From positions 124,001-188,000 of the forward strand of contig NZ_FXTA01000006.1 of the NCBI RefSeq assembly GCF_900182645.1: 64,000 nt of DNA. Direction: 5' to 3'. The notes below the pieces were generated by a model. That model saw nothing but the letters and a program-made list of their open reading frames with translations. It ran no database searches and was not told where the DNA came from. The position numbers and the translations under genes were made by a program. The stretch is from Flavobacterium resistens. Its GTDB lineage: Bacteria; Bacteroidota; Bacteroidia; Flavobacteriales; Flavobacteriaceae. Shown here in pieces: positions 34,809 to 43,469 of this stretch; within the stretch, counting starts at the first letter, position 1, and the number at the start of each line of letters is the position of its first letter.

Positions 34809-36344
34809 ATGATTTATTTAAAGAAACTGTTGTTATTATTCATCGTTTTAGGATTAAAACTGACAGCTGTTGGTCAGGTAAAACTGCCTGCGTTAGTTGG
34901 TGATAATATGGTTTTACAGCAAAATTCAAAAGTGAATTTATGGGGATGGGCTTCTCCAAACGAAAAAATAAAAATCCAATTGGGCTGGCAAAATAATCCT
35001 GTAGAAATTACAGCAAATCCTGATGGAACTTGGAAAACATCTGTCAATACAACAGCCGGAAGCGAAAAACAATATGATATTACAATTGATGCTTCAAATA
35101 AAATCATTCTTAAAAATATTTTGATTGGAGAAGTCTGGATTTGTTCTGGACAATCTAATATGTATTTTCCTGTTGGAAAAGAAGAAGGAACTTGGAAAAC
35201 CGGAGTAAAAAATTATGAAGAAGAAATCCAAAATGCCAATTTTCCATCGATACGATTATTTACTGTACAGACAAAAGCGTCTCAAAAACCTTTAGAGGAT
35301 GTCACTGGAAATTGGAATATTTGCTCACCTTCAACTATAAAATCTTTCTCAGCTGTAGCTTATTTCTTTGGCAGAGATTTATACCAAAATTTAAAAATCC
35401 CAATCGGGTTAATTTCAACTTCTTGGGGAGGAACCAAAGCAGAGGCATGGACTTCGCAATCAGTTTTAGAAAGCAATCCGGATTTTCTTCCAATTTTAGA
35501 ACAAGATGCAAAAAACGAAAAATTGTTTCAGGAAAAATTAGAAAATTATTATGCAGATTTAGCAAAAGAACGTCTTGCAAACAATAATGATATTTCAAAA
35601 TCTCAGCTTAAAAAGCCAAAAAAAGAAGAAAATAAAACTTCTTATGTTTTATATAATGCAATGTTGCATCCGGTAACTAATTATACGATGAAAGGTGTGA
35701 TTTGGTACCAAGGTGAAAGCAATGCAGAAAAGGCATTTTTGTACAGAAGTCTTTTTCCGACAATGGTAAAAAGTTGGAGAAGCGAATGGAATCAAGGCGA
35801 TTATCCGTTTTATTTTGTTCAGATTGCACCACACAAAGGACAAAATCCTTACATCAGAGAAGCACAATTAATGTCCGCAAAAGTAATTCCAAACAGCGGA
35901 ATGGTCGTTACAACCGATATTGGAAATTCAGAAAATATTCATCCAATTGATAAACAAACTGTTGGTTATCGTTTAGCTTTAATAGCGAAAGCAAAAACAT
36001 ACGGAGAAAGTAAGTTAGTATATTCTGGACCAACATACAATCATATGGAAATCAAAAAACAGCGTATTCAATTATTCTTTGATGATGTTCCTAACGGATT
36101 TAAAAAGAGCAACGAAAATTTAAAAGAATTTGAAATTGCAGGAAACGATAAAGTTTTTTATCCGGCAACAGCTAAAATTGATAAAAAAACAATTGTAGTT
36201 TCTTCATCAAAAGTAAAAGAGCCTGTTGCAGTTCGTTTTGCATGGAAAGCCGTTCCAGAGCCAAATTTATTCAATGCTGAAAATTTGCCTGCATCACCTT
36301 TTAGGACAGATGATTGGATGATAGAAAATGAGAAGAAAAATTAA
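34809..36344 (+). CDS. SGNH/SASA-family sialate O-acetylesterase-like esterase
   Basis: A 511-residue secreted esterase of the sialate-O-acetylesterase (SASA) family. Typical segments: GDNMVLQQNSKVNLWGWA, the nucleophile block GEVWICSGQSNM with Ser in GQSN, the oxyanion Gly in SWGGTKAEAW and IWYQGESNA. The signal peptide ends near AVGQ. Family members deacetylate diverse sugars. With PL11, GH105 and rhamnose genes around it, an O-acetylated RG-I fragment is a more likely substrate than sialic acid. It is the first gene of a nine-gene rightward run. Confidence 0.87.
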   Translation: MIYLKKLLLLFIVLGLKLTAVGQVKLPALVGDNMVLQQNSKVNLWGWASPNEKIKIQLGWQNNPVEITANPDGTWKTSVNTTAGSEKQYDITIDASNKIILKNILIGEVWICSGQSNMYFPVGKEEGTWKTGVKNYEEEIQNANFPSIRLFTVQTKASQKPLEDVTGNWNICSPSTIKSFSAVAYFFGRDLYQNLKIPIGLISTSWGGTKAEAWTSQSVLESNPDFLPILEQDAKNEKLFQEKLENYYADLAKERLANNNDISKSQLKKPKKEENKTSYVLYNAMLHPVTNYTMKGVIWYQGESNAEKAFLYRSLFPTMVKSWRSEWNQGDYPFYFVQIAPHKGQNPYIREAQLMSAKVIPNSGMVVTTDIGNSENIHPIDKQTVGYRLALIAKAKTYGESKLVYSGPTYNHMEIKKQRIQLFFDDVPNGFKKSNENLKEFEIAGNDKVFYPATAKIDKKTIVVSSSKVKEPVAVRFAWKAVPEPNLFNAENLPASPFRTDDWMIENEKKN

Positions 36345-36369
36345 TTAAGAAAAGCTTAAACATAAAGTT

Positions 36370-36470
36370 TTTCATTCCTCGTTCCTCGGAAAGATAAAAA
36401 TGAGAGAAATGAAATTATAAAATAAAAATCTATTAAATCTGCTCCCCATAGCTATCGGGACTGCGAGAAA
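36370..36470. repeat. Remnants of two intergenic repeat families
   Basis: TTCATTCCTCGTTCCTCGGA (from 36371) resembles half of the GTCATTCCGAGGAACGAGGAAT palindrome family. CATAGCTATCGGGACTGCG (about 36448-36466) resembles the element at 6973-7065. Both look decayed. Confidence 0.45.
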
Positions 36471-36492
36471 AAAAATAACAACAAAAATCAAA

Positions 36493-37512
36493 ATGAAAAT
36501 TAAACCAAAATATCTTTTTGCAATCCTAATAACTTCATTGTTCAGCCTAACAATGATAGCGCAAAAAGGCATTCAAAAAGATAAAAAACATATTGCTCCA
36601 AAACCATTATTCCGAGATCCAATTTATGATGGAGCCGCCGATCCAACGATTATTTGGAATGAAAAAGAGAAAAAATGGTTTATGTTTTATACCAATCGAA
36701 GAGCAAAAGATTCAACAGCAAAAGGAATTACATGGGTGCATGGAACAAGAATTGGTGTTGCAACTTCTGAAGATGGTGCAAAATGGACCTATAAAGATAC
36801 TTGTAATATCAATTATAAATTAAAAGATGTAACTTATTGGGCACCAGATGTCATTAAATACAAGAATAAATATCATATGTATTTGACTATTGTTCCCGGA
36901 ATTTTCAATGATTGGTATCATCCGCGCTCAATTATTCATTTGACGAGCACGAATTTAATGGATTGGAATTTTGAATCAGAATTAAAACTAGCTTCGGAAC
37001 GCTGTATTGACGCTTCGGTTTTTCAATTGCCAAATGGAACCTGGAGAATGTTTTATAATAATGAAAACGACGGAAAATCAATTTATTATGCTGATAGCAA
37101 AGATTTGTACAATTGGATGGACAGCGGAACGAAAATTGTAAAAGATAGAGGAGAAGGCCCAAAAGTTTTTGTTTGGAAAGGAAAAAACTGGATGGTAACA
37201 GATTCCTGGAAAGGTTTGAATATTTATTCTTCTGAAGATTTTTTAAATTGGAAGCGACAAGAAAAAAATATTCTTCAAACTCCCGGAACAGGTGAAGATG
37301 ATAAAGTGATTGGCGGACATCCTGATGTTGTTGTAAATGGAGATCGAGCGTATATTTTTTATTTCACACATCCCGGCAGAACTCCAGAAAATAAAGGAGT
37401 TGATAGTTATGAAACAAAAAGAAGCTCTATTCAAGTAGCAGAACTGGAATATATAAATGGCGAAATTATCTGTAATAGAGATCAGCCTGTTCAAATAAAT
37501 TTAAAGCATTAA
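36493..37512 (+). CDS. GH43-like five-bladed beta-propeller hydrolase
   Basis: A 339-residue secreted protein (signal peptide ending near MIAQ) with the repeated blade motifs of the GH43/GH32-type superfamily: YDGAADPTIIW, YWAPDVIKYKNKYHMY, RCIDASVFQLPNGTW, GEGPKVFVWKGK and GGHPDVVV. Candidate catalytic acids are Asp in GAADP, Asp in CIDAS and Glu in GEGP, matching the usual base, pKa-modulator and acid order. The family cannot be fixed beyond this clan. It is followed after 2 bases by the rhamnose mutarotase gene, so its product sugar may be rhamnose-linked. Confidence 0.7.
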   Translation: MKIKPKYLFAILITSLFSLTMIAQKGIQKDKKHIAPKPLFRDPIYDGAADPTIIWNEKEKKWFMFYTNRRAKDSTAKGITWVHGTRIGVATSEDGAKWTYKDTCNINYKLKDVTYWAPDVIKYKNKYHMYLTIVPGIFNDWYHPRSIIHLTSTNLMDWNFESELKLASERCIDASVFQLPNGTWRMFYNNENDGKSIYYADSKDLYNWMDSGTKIVKDRGEGPKVFVWKGKNWMVTDSWKGLNIYSSEDFLNWKRQEKNILQTPGTGEDDKVIGGHPDVVVNGDRAYIFYFTHPGRTPENKGVDSYETKRSSIQVAELEYINGEIICNRDQPVQINLKH

Positions 37513-37514
37513 AA

Positions 37515-37844
37515 ATGGCAAATAAAAACACAATCCGAAACGCTTTCAAAATGAAATTAAAATCAGGTTTTGAAACGGAATACAAAAAGAGACACGACGA
37601 AATCTGGCCAGAATTATCGGCTTTGCTTTCAGAAACGGGAATACAGGATTACAGCATTTTTTTAGATGAAGAAACACTGATACTTTTTGCAGTACAGAAA
37701 ATCAGTCCGGATTTTGATTTTGATTATTTGCCAAATCATCCAATTGTAAAAAAATGGTGGGCATATATGGGAGATATTATGGAAACAAATCCAGATAATT
37801 CGCCAATTTCGGTTTCATTAAAAGAGGTTTTTCATTTGGACTAA
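37515..37844 (+). CDS. rhaM: L-rhamnose mutarotase
   Basis: A 109-residue cytoplasmic protein of the RhaM family, which interconverts the alpha and beta anomers of L-rhamnose so that the isomerase can use either. The recognisable core includes KRHDEIWPELSALL with the conserved His, an IFLDEETLILFAV strand and the C-terminal HPIVKKWWAYMGDIME. There is no signal peptide, in contrast to all its neighbours, so cytoplasmic catabolic and periplasmic genes share one message. This is direct evidence that rhamnose is an end product of the locus. Confidence 0.93.
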   Translation: MANKNTIRNAFKMKLKSGFETEYKKRHDEIWPELSALLSETGIQDYSIFLDEETLILFAVQKISPDFDFDYLPNHPIVKKWWAYMGDIMETNPDNSPISVSLKEVFHLD

Positions 37845-37886
37845 ACCTAAAACTTTAAACAAAGAAAACCTGAAACAAAAAGAAAA

Positions 37887-39155
37887 ATGAAAACAAAATA
37901 TTATTTATCAATAGCTTTTGCAACAGCAATTTTAGCGAATTGCAATGCACAAAAAGTTACTTTAAAAAACACATCTGATATAGCAGTGCCACAAAAAGCA
38001 ATCAGTATAAAAAGAAGCCAAATTGCATCAAAATATGTTGCAAATAGCTTTCCAATTTTGATCACTAAAAATGACACAATTCCAGCGCAGTTAAACGATT
38101 TGGACGGTGACGGAAAATGGGACGAACTTTTCTTGGTAACTGATTTTGCCGCTAACGAAAAGAAAACAGCAACATTAAGTTGGTCGTTAAAAGATCCAAA
38201 ATTTCCAATAAAAACTAGTGTAAGATTTGGAAAAAGAGAGGCTAAAGATTTGCCTGTTCAGCCAGTAACGGAAGAAGTTTTAATGGCCAATCAAGTACAC
38301 AAAAAATTGGGTTTCCAGAAATATCAAACGGACGGCCCAACTTGGGAAAACGACAAAGTTGGTTTCAGACATTATTTGGATGGAAGAAATTCAAAAGACG
38401 TTTTTGGAAAAAAAATACCTGCGATTACGCCAGAAAATGTTGGAATAAACAGCAAAGGTGCCGTTGAAGACAATTATCACGTGATGTACGATTGGGGAAG
38501 AGATATTTTTCCTGTTGGAAATTCTGCAGGTTTGGGCGGTTACGCTTTATTGATAAATGACAAAATCAACCGACTCGGAATTTTGACAAACGATACTTTG
38601 AATAATGTCGAAAAAACAACTTTCAAAATTGTAAGCGAAGGTCCGGTCAATTCGGTTTTAAGTTATAAATATGAAAATTGGAAAGCTTCTGGAAATAATT
38701 ACCAAGTTCAGGAAACGACTTCAATCTGGCCGGGAATGTACGGTTATGAAAACACAGTTTCTATCAGCGGACTTAAAGGCGGAGAAACTTTTCTTGCAGC
38801 TATTTCAAACATAAACAATAAAAATCCGCTTCAGGTTGTTGAGGCAGGCGAGTGGGTTTGCTTTATTCAGCATGATAATTTGACATACAATCGCGAGTGG
38901 ATTTTAGGAACTGCAATTTTAGTTCCTAAAAAAATATACAAAGGTTATATCGAAGCACCAAAAACAGGTCAGTTAACCGATTCTTATTTGGCAAAATTAT
39001 CAATAGAAAACAATAAAAAAATCAGTTACTATGCCATTGCAGGGTGGGAATTGAGTGCCGATAAAAACTTTAAAGATGCAGCATATTTCAGCAATTATGT
39101 AACCACTTTGGCAAAACAACTTTCTGCCAAAATAACGGTTGAAATCAGTAAATAA
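37887..39155 (+). CDS. DUF4861-family secreted protein
   Basis: A 422-residue protein with an N-terminal signal (possible lipobox ILANC). The N-terminal beta-sandwich contains VTLKNTSDIAVPQKAISI and the EF-hand-like LDGDGKWDELFLV, followed by GFRHYLDGRNSKDVFGK and EDNYHVMYDWGRDIFPVGNSAG. I recognise this as the DUF4861 type found in polysaccharide utilisation loci of Bacteroidota. Position between rhamnose mutarotase and GH105 suggests processing of unsaturated uronic-acid oligosaccharides. I cannot name the reaction from sequence. Confidence 0.75.
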   Translation: MKTKYYLSIAFATAILANCNAQKVTLKNTSDIAVPQKAISIKRSQIASKYVANSFPILITKNDTIPAQLNDLDGDGKWDELFLVTDFAANEKKTATLSWSLKDPKFPIKTSVRFGKREAKDLPVQPVTEEVLMANQVHKKLGFQKYQTDGPTWENDKVGFRHYLDGRNSKDVFGKKIPAITPENVGINSKGAVEDNYHVMYDWGRDIFPVGNSAGLGGYALLINDKINRLGILTNDTLNNVEKTTFKIVSEGPVNSVLSYKYENWKASGNNYQVQETTSIWPGMYGYENTVSISGLKGGETFLAAISNINNKNPLQVVEAGEWVCFIQHDNLTYNREWILGTAILVPKKIYKGYIEAPKTGQLTDSYLAKLSIENNKKISYYAIAGWELSADKNFKDAAYFSNYVTTLAKQLSAKITVEISK

Positions 39156-39185
39156 AACAAAATGTAAACTAACACACTAACCATT

Positions 39186-40535
39186 ATGAACTATAAATCA
39201 ACCATTTTAGCAATGTTCGTCTTTGCATCAATTACAAATGCGAACGCACAAAAAACAGATGCAACAGCGCCATTACATCTAATACAACCTGATTATCCAA
39301 CGCCATATGTTATTCCACAAAAGGAAAATATAAAAGCGGTTTTGGACAGAGTTTATAATTTCTTAGATAAAAATTCGGCTTCAAAAATTGTCGATGCTAA
39401 TACTAAAACTGTTGTTACAGATTATAAAAAAGGCAATCAGGATATTGTTTTTGAGCCGGGCGCTTTCAGATTAACTAGTTATGAATGGGGTGTGACGTAT
39501 GCCGGAATGCTTTTGGCCTCAAAAGCAACTGGTGAAAAATATTATGCTGATTACTCCAATAAAAGAATACAGCTGATTGCAGATATTGCCGAAAATTACA
39601 ACGAAAAAAACATCAAGGATAAAGACATGCTGAAAACGCTTCATCCTGAAGCATTAGATTTTGCCGGTGCGCTTTGTGCAGCTTTTATTAAAGCCAAAAA
39701 AGACGGTTTAAAAGCCAATATTGATCCTTTGGTAAACAACTACATCGACTTTATCAGCAATAAACAATTCCGTTTAAAAGATGGGACTCTGGCAAGAAAC
39801 AGACCACAGGATAATACACTTTGGTTGGATGATATGTTTATGAGTGTACCTGCTTTGGCACAAATGGGAAGTTATACCGGAAACACAAAATATTATGACG
39901 ATGCCGTAAAACAAGTAAATCAGTTTTCTGAAAGAATGTTTAACAGCCAAAAAGGAATTTATATGCACGGCTGGGTAGAATCAATGACGGTTCATCCTCA
40001 GTTTCATTGGGCGAGAGCAAACGGCTGGGCAGTAATGACAATGGTAGAATTGTTAGAAGTTCTTCCAAAAAATCATCCGGGTTATAATCAAGTTTTAACT
40101 CAATTGCAAAAGCACATTGCAGGATTGGTTCAATATCAAGACGGAACTGGTTTTTGGCATCAATTGTTAGACAGAAATGATTCTTATTTAGAAACTTCGG
40201 CAACTGCTATTTATGCGTATTCAATTGCCAGAGCTATAAATCGCGGTTATGTTGATAAAATGACCTATGCACCAGCAGTTTTATTAGCTTGGAATGCAGT
40301 CGCTACAAAAGTAAATGACAAAGGTCAAGTCGAAGGAACTTGCGTAGGAACCGGAATGGGATTTGATCCTGCATTTTATTACTATCGCCCTGTAAATGTT
40401 TTTGCTGCTCACGGTTATGGTCCGGTTTTATTGGCTGGAGCCGAAGTGATTATGCTTTTGAAAGACAGTCAATTTCAAATAAACGACAGTTCAATTCAAT
40501 TGAAAATCGAAGGGAAAGATAATTTGCATAAATAA
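39186..40535 (+). CDS. GH105 unsaturated rhamnogalacturonyl hydrolase
   Basis: A 449-residue GH105 protein, the third in the window and the longest, with a signal peptide ending near ANAQ. Conserved parts: SYEWGVTYAGMLL, NTLWLDDMFMSVPALA with the presumed catalytic Asp, HPQFHWARANGWAVMTM and LETSATAIYAYSIA. It lies 30 bases after the DUF4861 gene. Differences in the substrate-facing loops between the three GH105 copies suggest that they handle different aglycones, such as RG-I backbone ends and galacturonan ends. Expected location is the periplasm. Confidence 0.92.
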   Translation: MNYKSTILAMFVFASITNANAQKTDATAPLHLIQPDYPTPYVIPQKENIKAVLDRVYNFLDKNSASKIVDANTKTVVTDYKKGNQDIVFEPGAFRLTSYEWGVTYAGMLLASKATGEKYYADYSNKRIQLIADIAENYNEKNIKDKDMLKTLHPEALDFAGALCAAFIKAKKDGLKANIDPLVNNYIDFISNKQFRLKDGTLARNRPQDNTLWLDDMFMSVPALAQMGSYTGNTKYYDDAVKQVNQFSERMFNSQKGIYMHGWVESMTVHPQFHWARANGWAVMTMVELLEVLPKNHPGYNQVLTQLQKHIAGLVQYQDGTGFWHQLLDRNDSYLETSATAIYAYSIARAINRGYVDKMTYAPAVLLAWNAVATKVNDKGQVEGTCVGTGMGFDPAFYYYRPVNVFAAHGYGPVLLAGAEVIMLLKDSQFQINDSSIQLKIEGKDNLHK

Positions 40536-40658
40536 GTTTAGGAGTTATTAATTATGAGTTATGAGTTTTGAATGCACTTGTAACGCTCTATTTGTCAGGA
40601 TGACAAAAAATAAAAACTTCGCGTCTTAGTGCCTTAGCGGCAAAACATACATCATTAT

Positions 40659-41993
40659 ATGAAATCAACAATAAATATATTTTTCTTATTACTCGGCACA
40701 ATTGCTTTTGCCCAGATAGGAAAACGATTTCCATCAGAAAAAAAGATAATTAAAGATCCTGTGACAGGAATTGATTTAATCTTTTTAACTACAAAATCTG
40801 CTGGAGATTCTAAAACATATCCAACGCATCCACAATGGACTTCCGATGGCGAATGGCTTATCTTCAGAACTAAAAGAGCTAATGGAGAAGCAATGGCGGT
40901 CAACGAAAAATCAGGTGTAATGGTTCAGGTTACCGAAGGCGGCTATACGGGAACGTTATGTATGGCACAAAAATCAATGAAATTGTATTTTATGCGCAAA
41001 GGCGAAGGTGAGAAAATGCAGATTATGGAAGTAAATCTCGAAGCCGTTTTTGCAGATAGTGAAAAAGGAAAAATGAAACCAATCTCGGCTTATGAACGCA
41101 TTTGCGGAACTACAAATCCAGAAATGGGCGCTTCGGGAGATATGGCTTTGGATGCTGATGAAGACCGCGTTTATTTTAGAATTGGAAAAGAAGAAGCGGC
41201 TCGTCATTTGGATCCAAATATTAAAATTGAAAAGAGTTTTGGGCCAAGAAATATGGGCGCAGGACCTGGCGGAATCAGTAGTATGAATATTAAAACTGGT
41301 GAAATTAAGCATGTAGTTTCAGTACCTTTTCAAGTTGGACATATTCAATCGAATATTTGGAATCCGGGTGAATTGGTTTTTTGCTGGGAAACTGGAGGGA
41401 AATCTCCACAACGTACATGGACAGTAATGGCAGACGGATCAGGTTTGAGACCTTTGTATCCCGAATCTGATTTTGAATGGGTGACACATGAAGTTGTAAT
41501 TTCTAAAGATGAGGTGGCGATGGCAATTATGGGACATCGAAAAATTGATATTCAGAAAGAAGCTCCCGTTGAAATTACAACAAGTACAGAAGTCAGAAAT
41601 CCTCAAAATCCTGGTCAGGAAAGCAATTGGGGAAATTCTGGAACACGTGAAAAACCTACAGGTTTAGCAATTGTAAATTTAAGAACCCGCGAAATGATTA
41701 TTGCCGGACAAACTAAAAGCGGTAGCGGTTTATGGCATGTTCACGGTTCGTCTGACGGAAGATGGGCTGTTGGCGATGATTTCTCAAGAAGTTTATATTT
41801 AATTGACAGAAAAACAAATGAAATGATGATGCTGACAACCGGACATAAAGAAACGGCAGCTGATCATGTTCATCCAACTTTCAACAGAGACGGAACAAAA
41901 ATTGAAATTCAATCGGCCATGCTTTCAGAAGATAATAGAACGTTGAATATCTGTATTGTAAATGTTCCGAAAGAATGGCTGAAAAGGAAGTGA
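40659..41993 (+). CDS. Oligogalacturonate lyase-like beta-propeller (PL22-like)
   Basis: A 444-residue seven-bladed propeller resembling PL22 oligogalacturonate lyases: HPQWTSDGEWLIFRTKR, QVGHIQSNIWNP, FCWETGG, WHVHGSSDGRWAVGDD and DHVHPTFNRDGTKIEIQ. The His residues in QVGHIQ and DHVHP fit the metal-binding positions of that family. PL22 enzymes described elsewhere are often cytoplasmic, but this protein has a clear signal peptide ending near AFAQ, so it should act in the periplasm. A more distant lyase family with the same fold remains possible. Confidence 0.65.
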   Translation: MKSTINIFFLLLGTIAFAQIGKRFPSEKKIIKDPVTGIDLIFLTTKSAGDSKTYPTHPQWTSDGEWLIFRTKRANGEAMAVNEKSGVMVQVTEGGYTGTLCMAQKSMKLYFMRKGEGEKMQIMEVNLEAVFADSEKGKMKPISAYERICGTTNPEMGASGDMALDADEDRVYFRIGKEEAARHLDPNIKIEKSFGPRNMGAGPGGISSMNIKTGEIKHVVSVPFQVGHIQSNIWNPGELVFCWETGGKSPQRTWTVMADGSGLRPLYPESDFEWVTHEVVISKDEVAMAIMGHRKIDIQKEAPVEITTSTEVRNPQNPGQESNWGNSGTREKPTGLAIVNLRTREMIIAGQTKSGSGLWHVHGSSDGRWAVGDDFSRSLYLIDRKTNEMMMLTTGHKETAADHVHPTFNRDGTKIEIQSAMLSEDNRTLNICIVNVPKEWLKRK

Positions 41994-42022
41994 TTAGTAA
42001 AAAGTGAAAAGTAATTAGTAAA

Positions 42023-43450
42023 ATGTTTAAAAAGAATTATCTGGTTTTGTGTCGCTTAATTTTTATTCTTTTTATTAGCAATGTGGCAATTTCTTTTGCG
42101 CAAGAATCAGGAAAAATGGATGCGATTTATTCTGGAGTTCCTTGGCTTGACCAAAACAGAAATATTGTAAGCGCGCACGGAGCCAATATTATAAAAGAAA
42201 AAGATACTTTTTATTTGTTTGGAGAAGCCCATAGCGATACCAGCAATGCATTTGCAGGATTTAATTGTTATTCTTCAAAAGATCTTTATAATTGGAAATT
42301 TGAAAAAGTAGCGCTTCCGTTGCAGGAATCTGGAAAATTGGGGCCAAATCGTGTTGGTGAACGAGTAAAAGTGATGAAATGCCCAAAAACCAATGAATTT
42401 GTAATGTACATGCACGCCGATACTTTAACGTATAAAGATCAGTTTGTGGGTTATGCTGTTTCAAAAAATATTGAAGGACCATATACTTTTAAAGGACCAC
42501 TTTTATTGGATGGAAAACCAATCAAAAAATGGGATATGGGAACTTTTCAGGATACTGATAATTCGGGATATATTTTAGTTCACGGCGGTGAAATTTACAA
42601 ATTAAATGATGATTATAAATCGGTTACCGAAAAAGTAAATGAAAATATAACGACAGGTTTTGAGTCGCCAACAATGCTGAAAAAAGATAATATGTATTAC
42701 TTTATCGGTTCGCATTTAACGAGTTGGGAGAAAAATGACAATTATTATTACACCTCAAATTCACTAAAAGGCCCTTGGGAATTTCAAGGTTTAATTGCAC
42801 CAAAAGAAACGCTTACGTGGAATTCGCAATCGACTTTTGTTTTGCCAATTCAAGGTTCAAAAGAAACGACATACATGTTCATGGGCGATCGTTGGTCGTT
42901 TCCGAAACAGGCTTCATCAGCAACTTATGTTTGGCAACCTTTAACAATTTCAGGAAAATCGCTTTCAATTCCGGTGTATCAGGAAGCTTGGAAAATAGAT
43001 GTTTCTACAGGAATTATTTCTATTTCGGATAAGAAAGATCAGATTATCAACAACAGAAACAAACAAATTCGATATAAAGGAAATTGGAAATATGTAACCA
43101 ATGGAAATATGGTTTATGAAAGTGAATCAGATGATAAAGATGCTTCATTTTCGATAAAGTTTAAAGGTCAACAAATAGGTTTGACGAGTTTTGTTGGTAC
43201 AGAAAATGGTTATGCAAAAGTTGTTTTAACCGACAAAAAAGGAAATACAATACTTACAGCAATTATTGATATGTACAGTAAATATTCAGATTTGATGCAA
43301 GTTTTTAAATCTCCAATTTTAAAAAAAGGCACTTATAAATTGACTGTTTCGGTTACAGGAGAAAGACCAAATTGGTCAGATAAGAGAAAATCAAATTACG
43401 GAAGTACAGGATATAATATTTCGGTTACTCAGATTGAAATTAGAAAATAA
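42023..43450 (+). CDS. GH43-like hydrolase, exo-galactanase type, with C-terminal jelly roll
   Basis: A 475-residue secreted protein. The propeller domain (about 30-330) starts WLDQNRNIVSAHGANII where ordinary GH43 members have an Asp-Pro pair. This WLD..AHG form is typical of exo-beta-1,3-galactanase-like subfamilies (GH43_24 and relatives), which lack the standard catalytic Asp. Other segments are GERVKVMKCPKTNEFVMYMH, DMGTFQDTDNSGYIL and GFESPTMLKKDNMYYF. A carbohydrate-binding-like beta-sandwich follows (about 350-475). Galactan side chains of pectin are the likely target. The subfamily assignment is tentative. Confidence 0.72.
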   Translation: MFKKNYLVLCRLIFILFISNVAISFAQESGKMDAIYSGVPWLDQNRNIVSAHGANIIKEKDTFYLFGEAHSDTSNAFAGFNCYSSKDLYNWKFEKVALPLQESGKLGPNRVGERVKVMKCPKTNEFVMYMHADTLTYKDQFVGYAVSKNIEGPYTFKGPLLLDGKPIKKWDMGTFQDTDNSGYILVHGGEIYKLNDDYKSVTEKVNENITTGFESPTMLKKDNMYYFIGSHLTSWEKNDNYYYTSNSLKGPWEFQGLIAPKETLTWNSQSTFVLPIQGSKETTYMFMGDRWSFPKQASSATYVWQPLTISGKSLSIPVYQEAWKIDVSTGIISISDKKDQIINNRNKQIRYKGNWKYVTNGNMVYESESDDKDASFSIKFKGQQIGLTSFVGTENGYAKVVLTDKKGNTILTAIIDMYSKYSDLMQVFKSPILKKGTYKLTVSVTGERPNWSDKRKSNYGSTGYNISVTQIEIRK

Positions 43451-43469
43451 AGAAATAAAAATAGATACA

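Noticed and set aside
40590..40615. TTGTCAGGATGACAAAA as a ninth tandem-repeat operator
   Set aside because: There is only a single CAGGAT half and no second decamer 10 bp away. The sequence is part of a GTC/GAC palindrome remnant.
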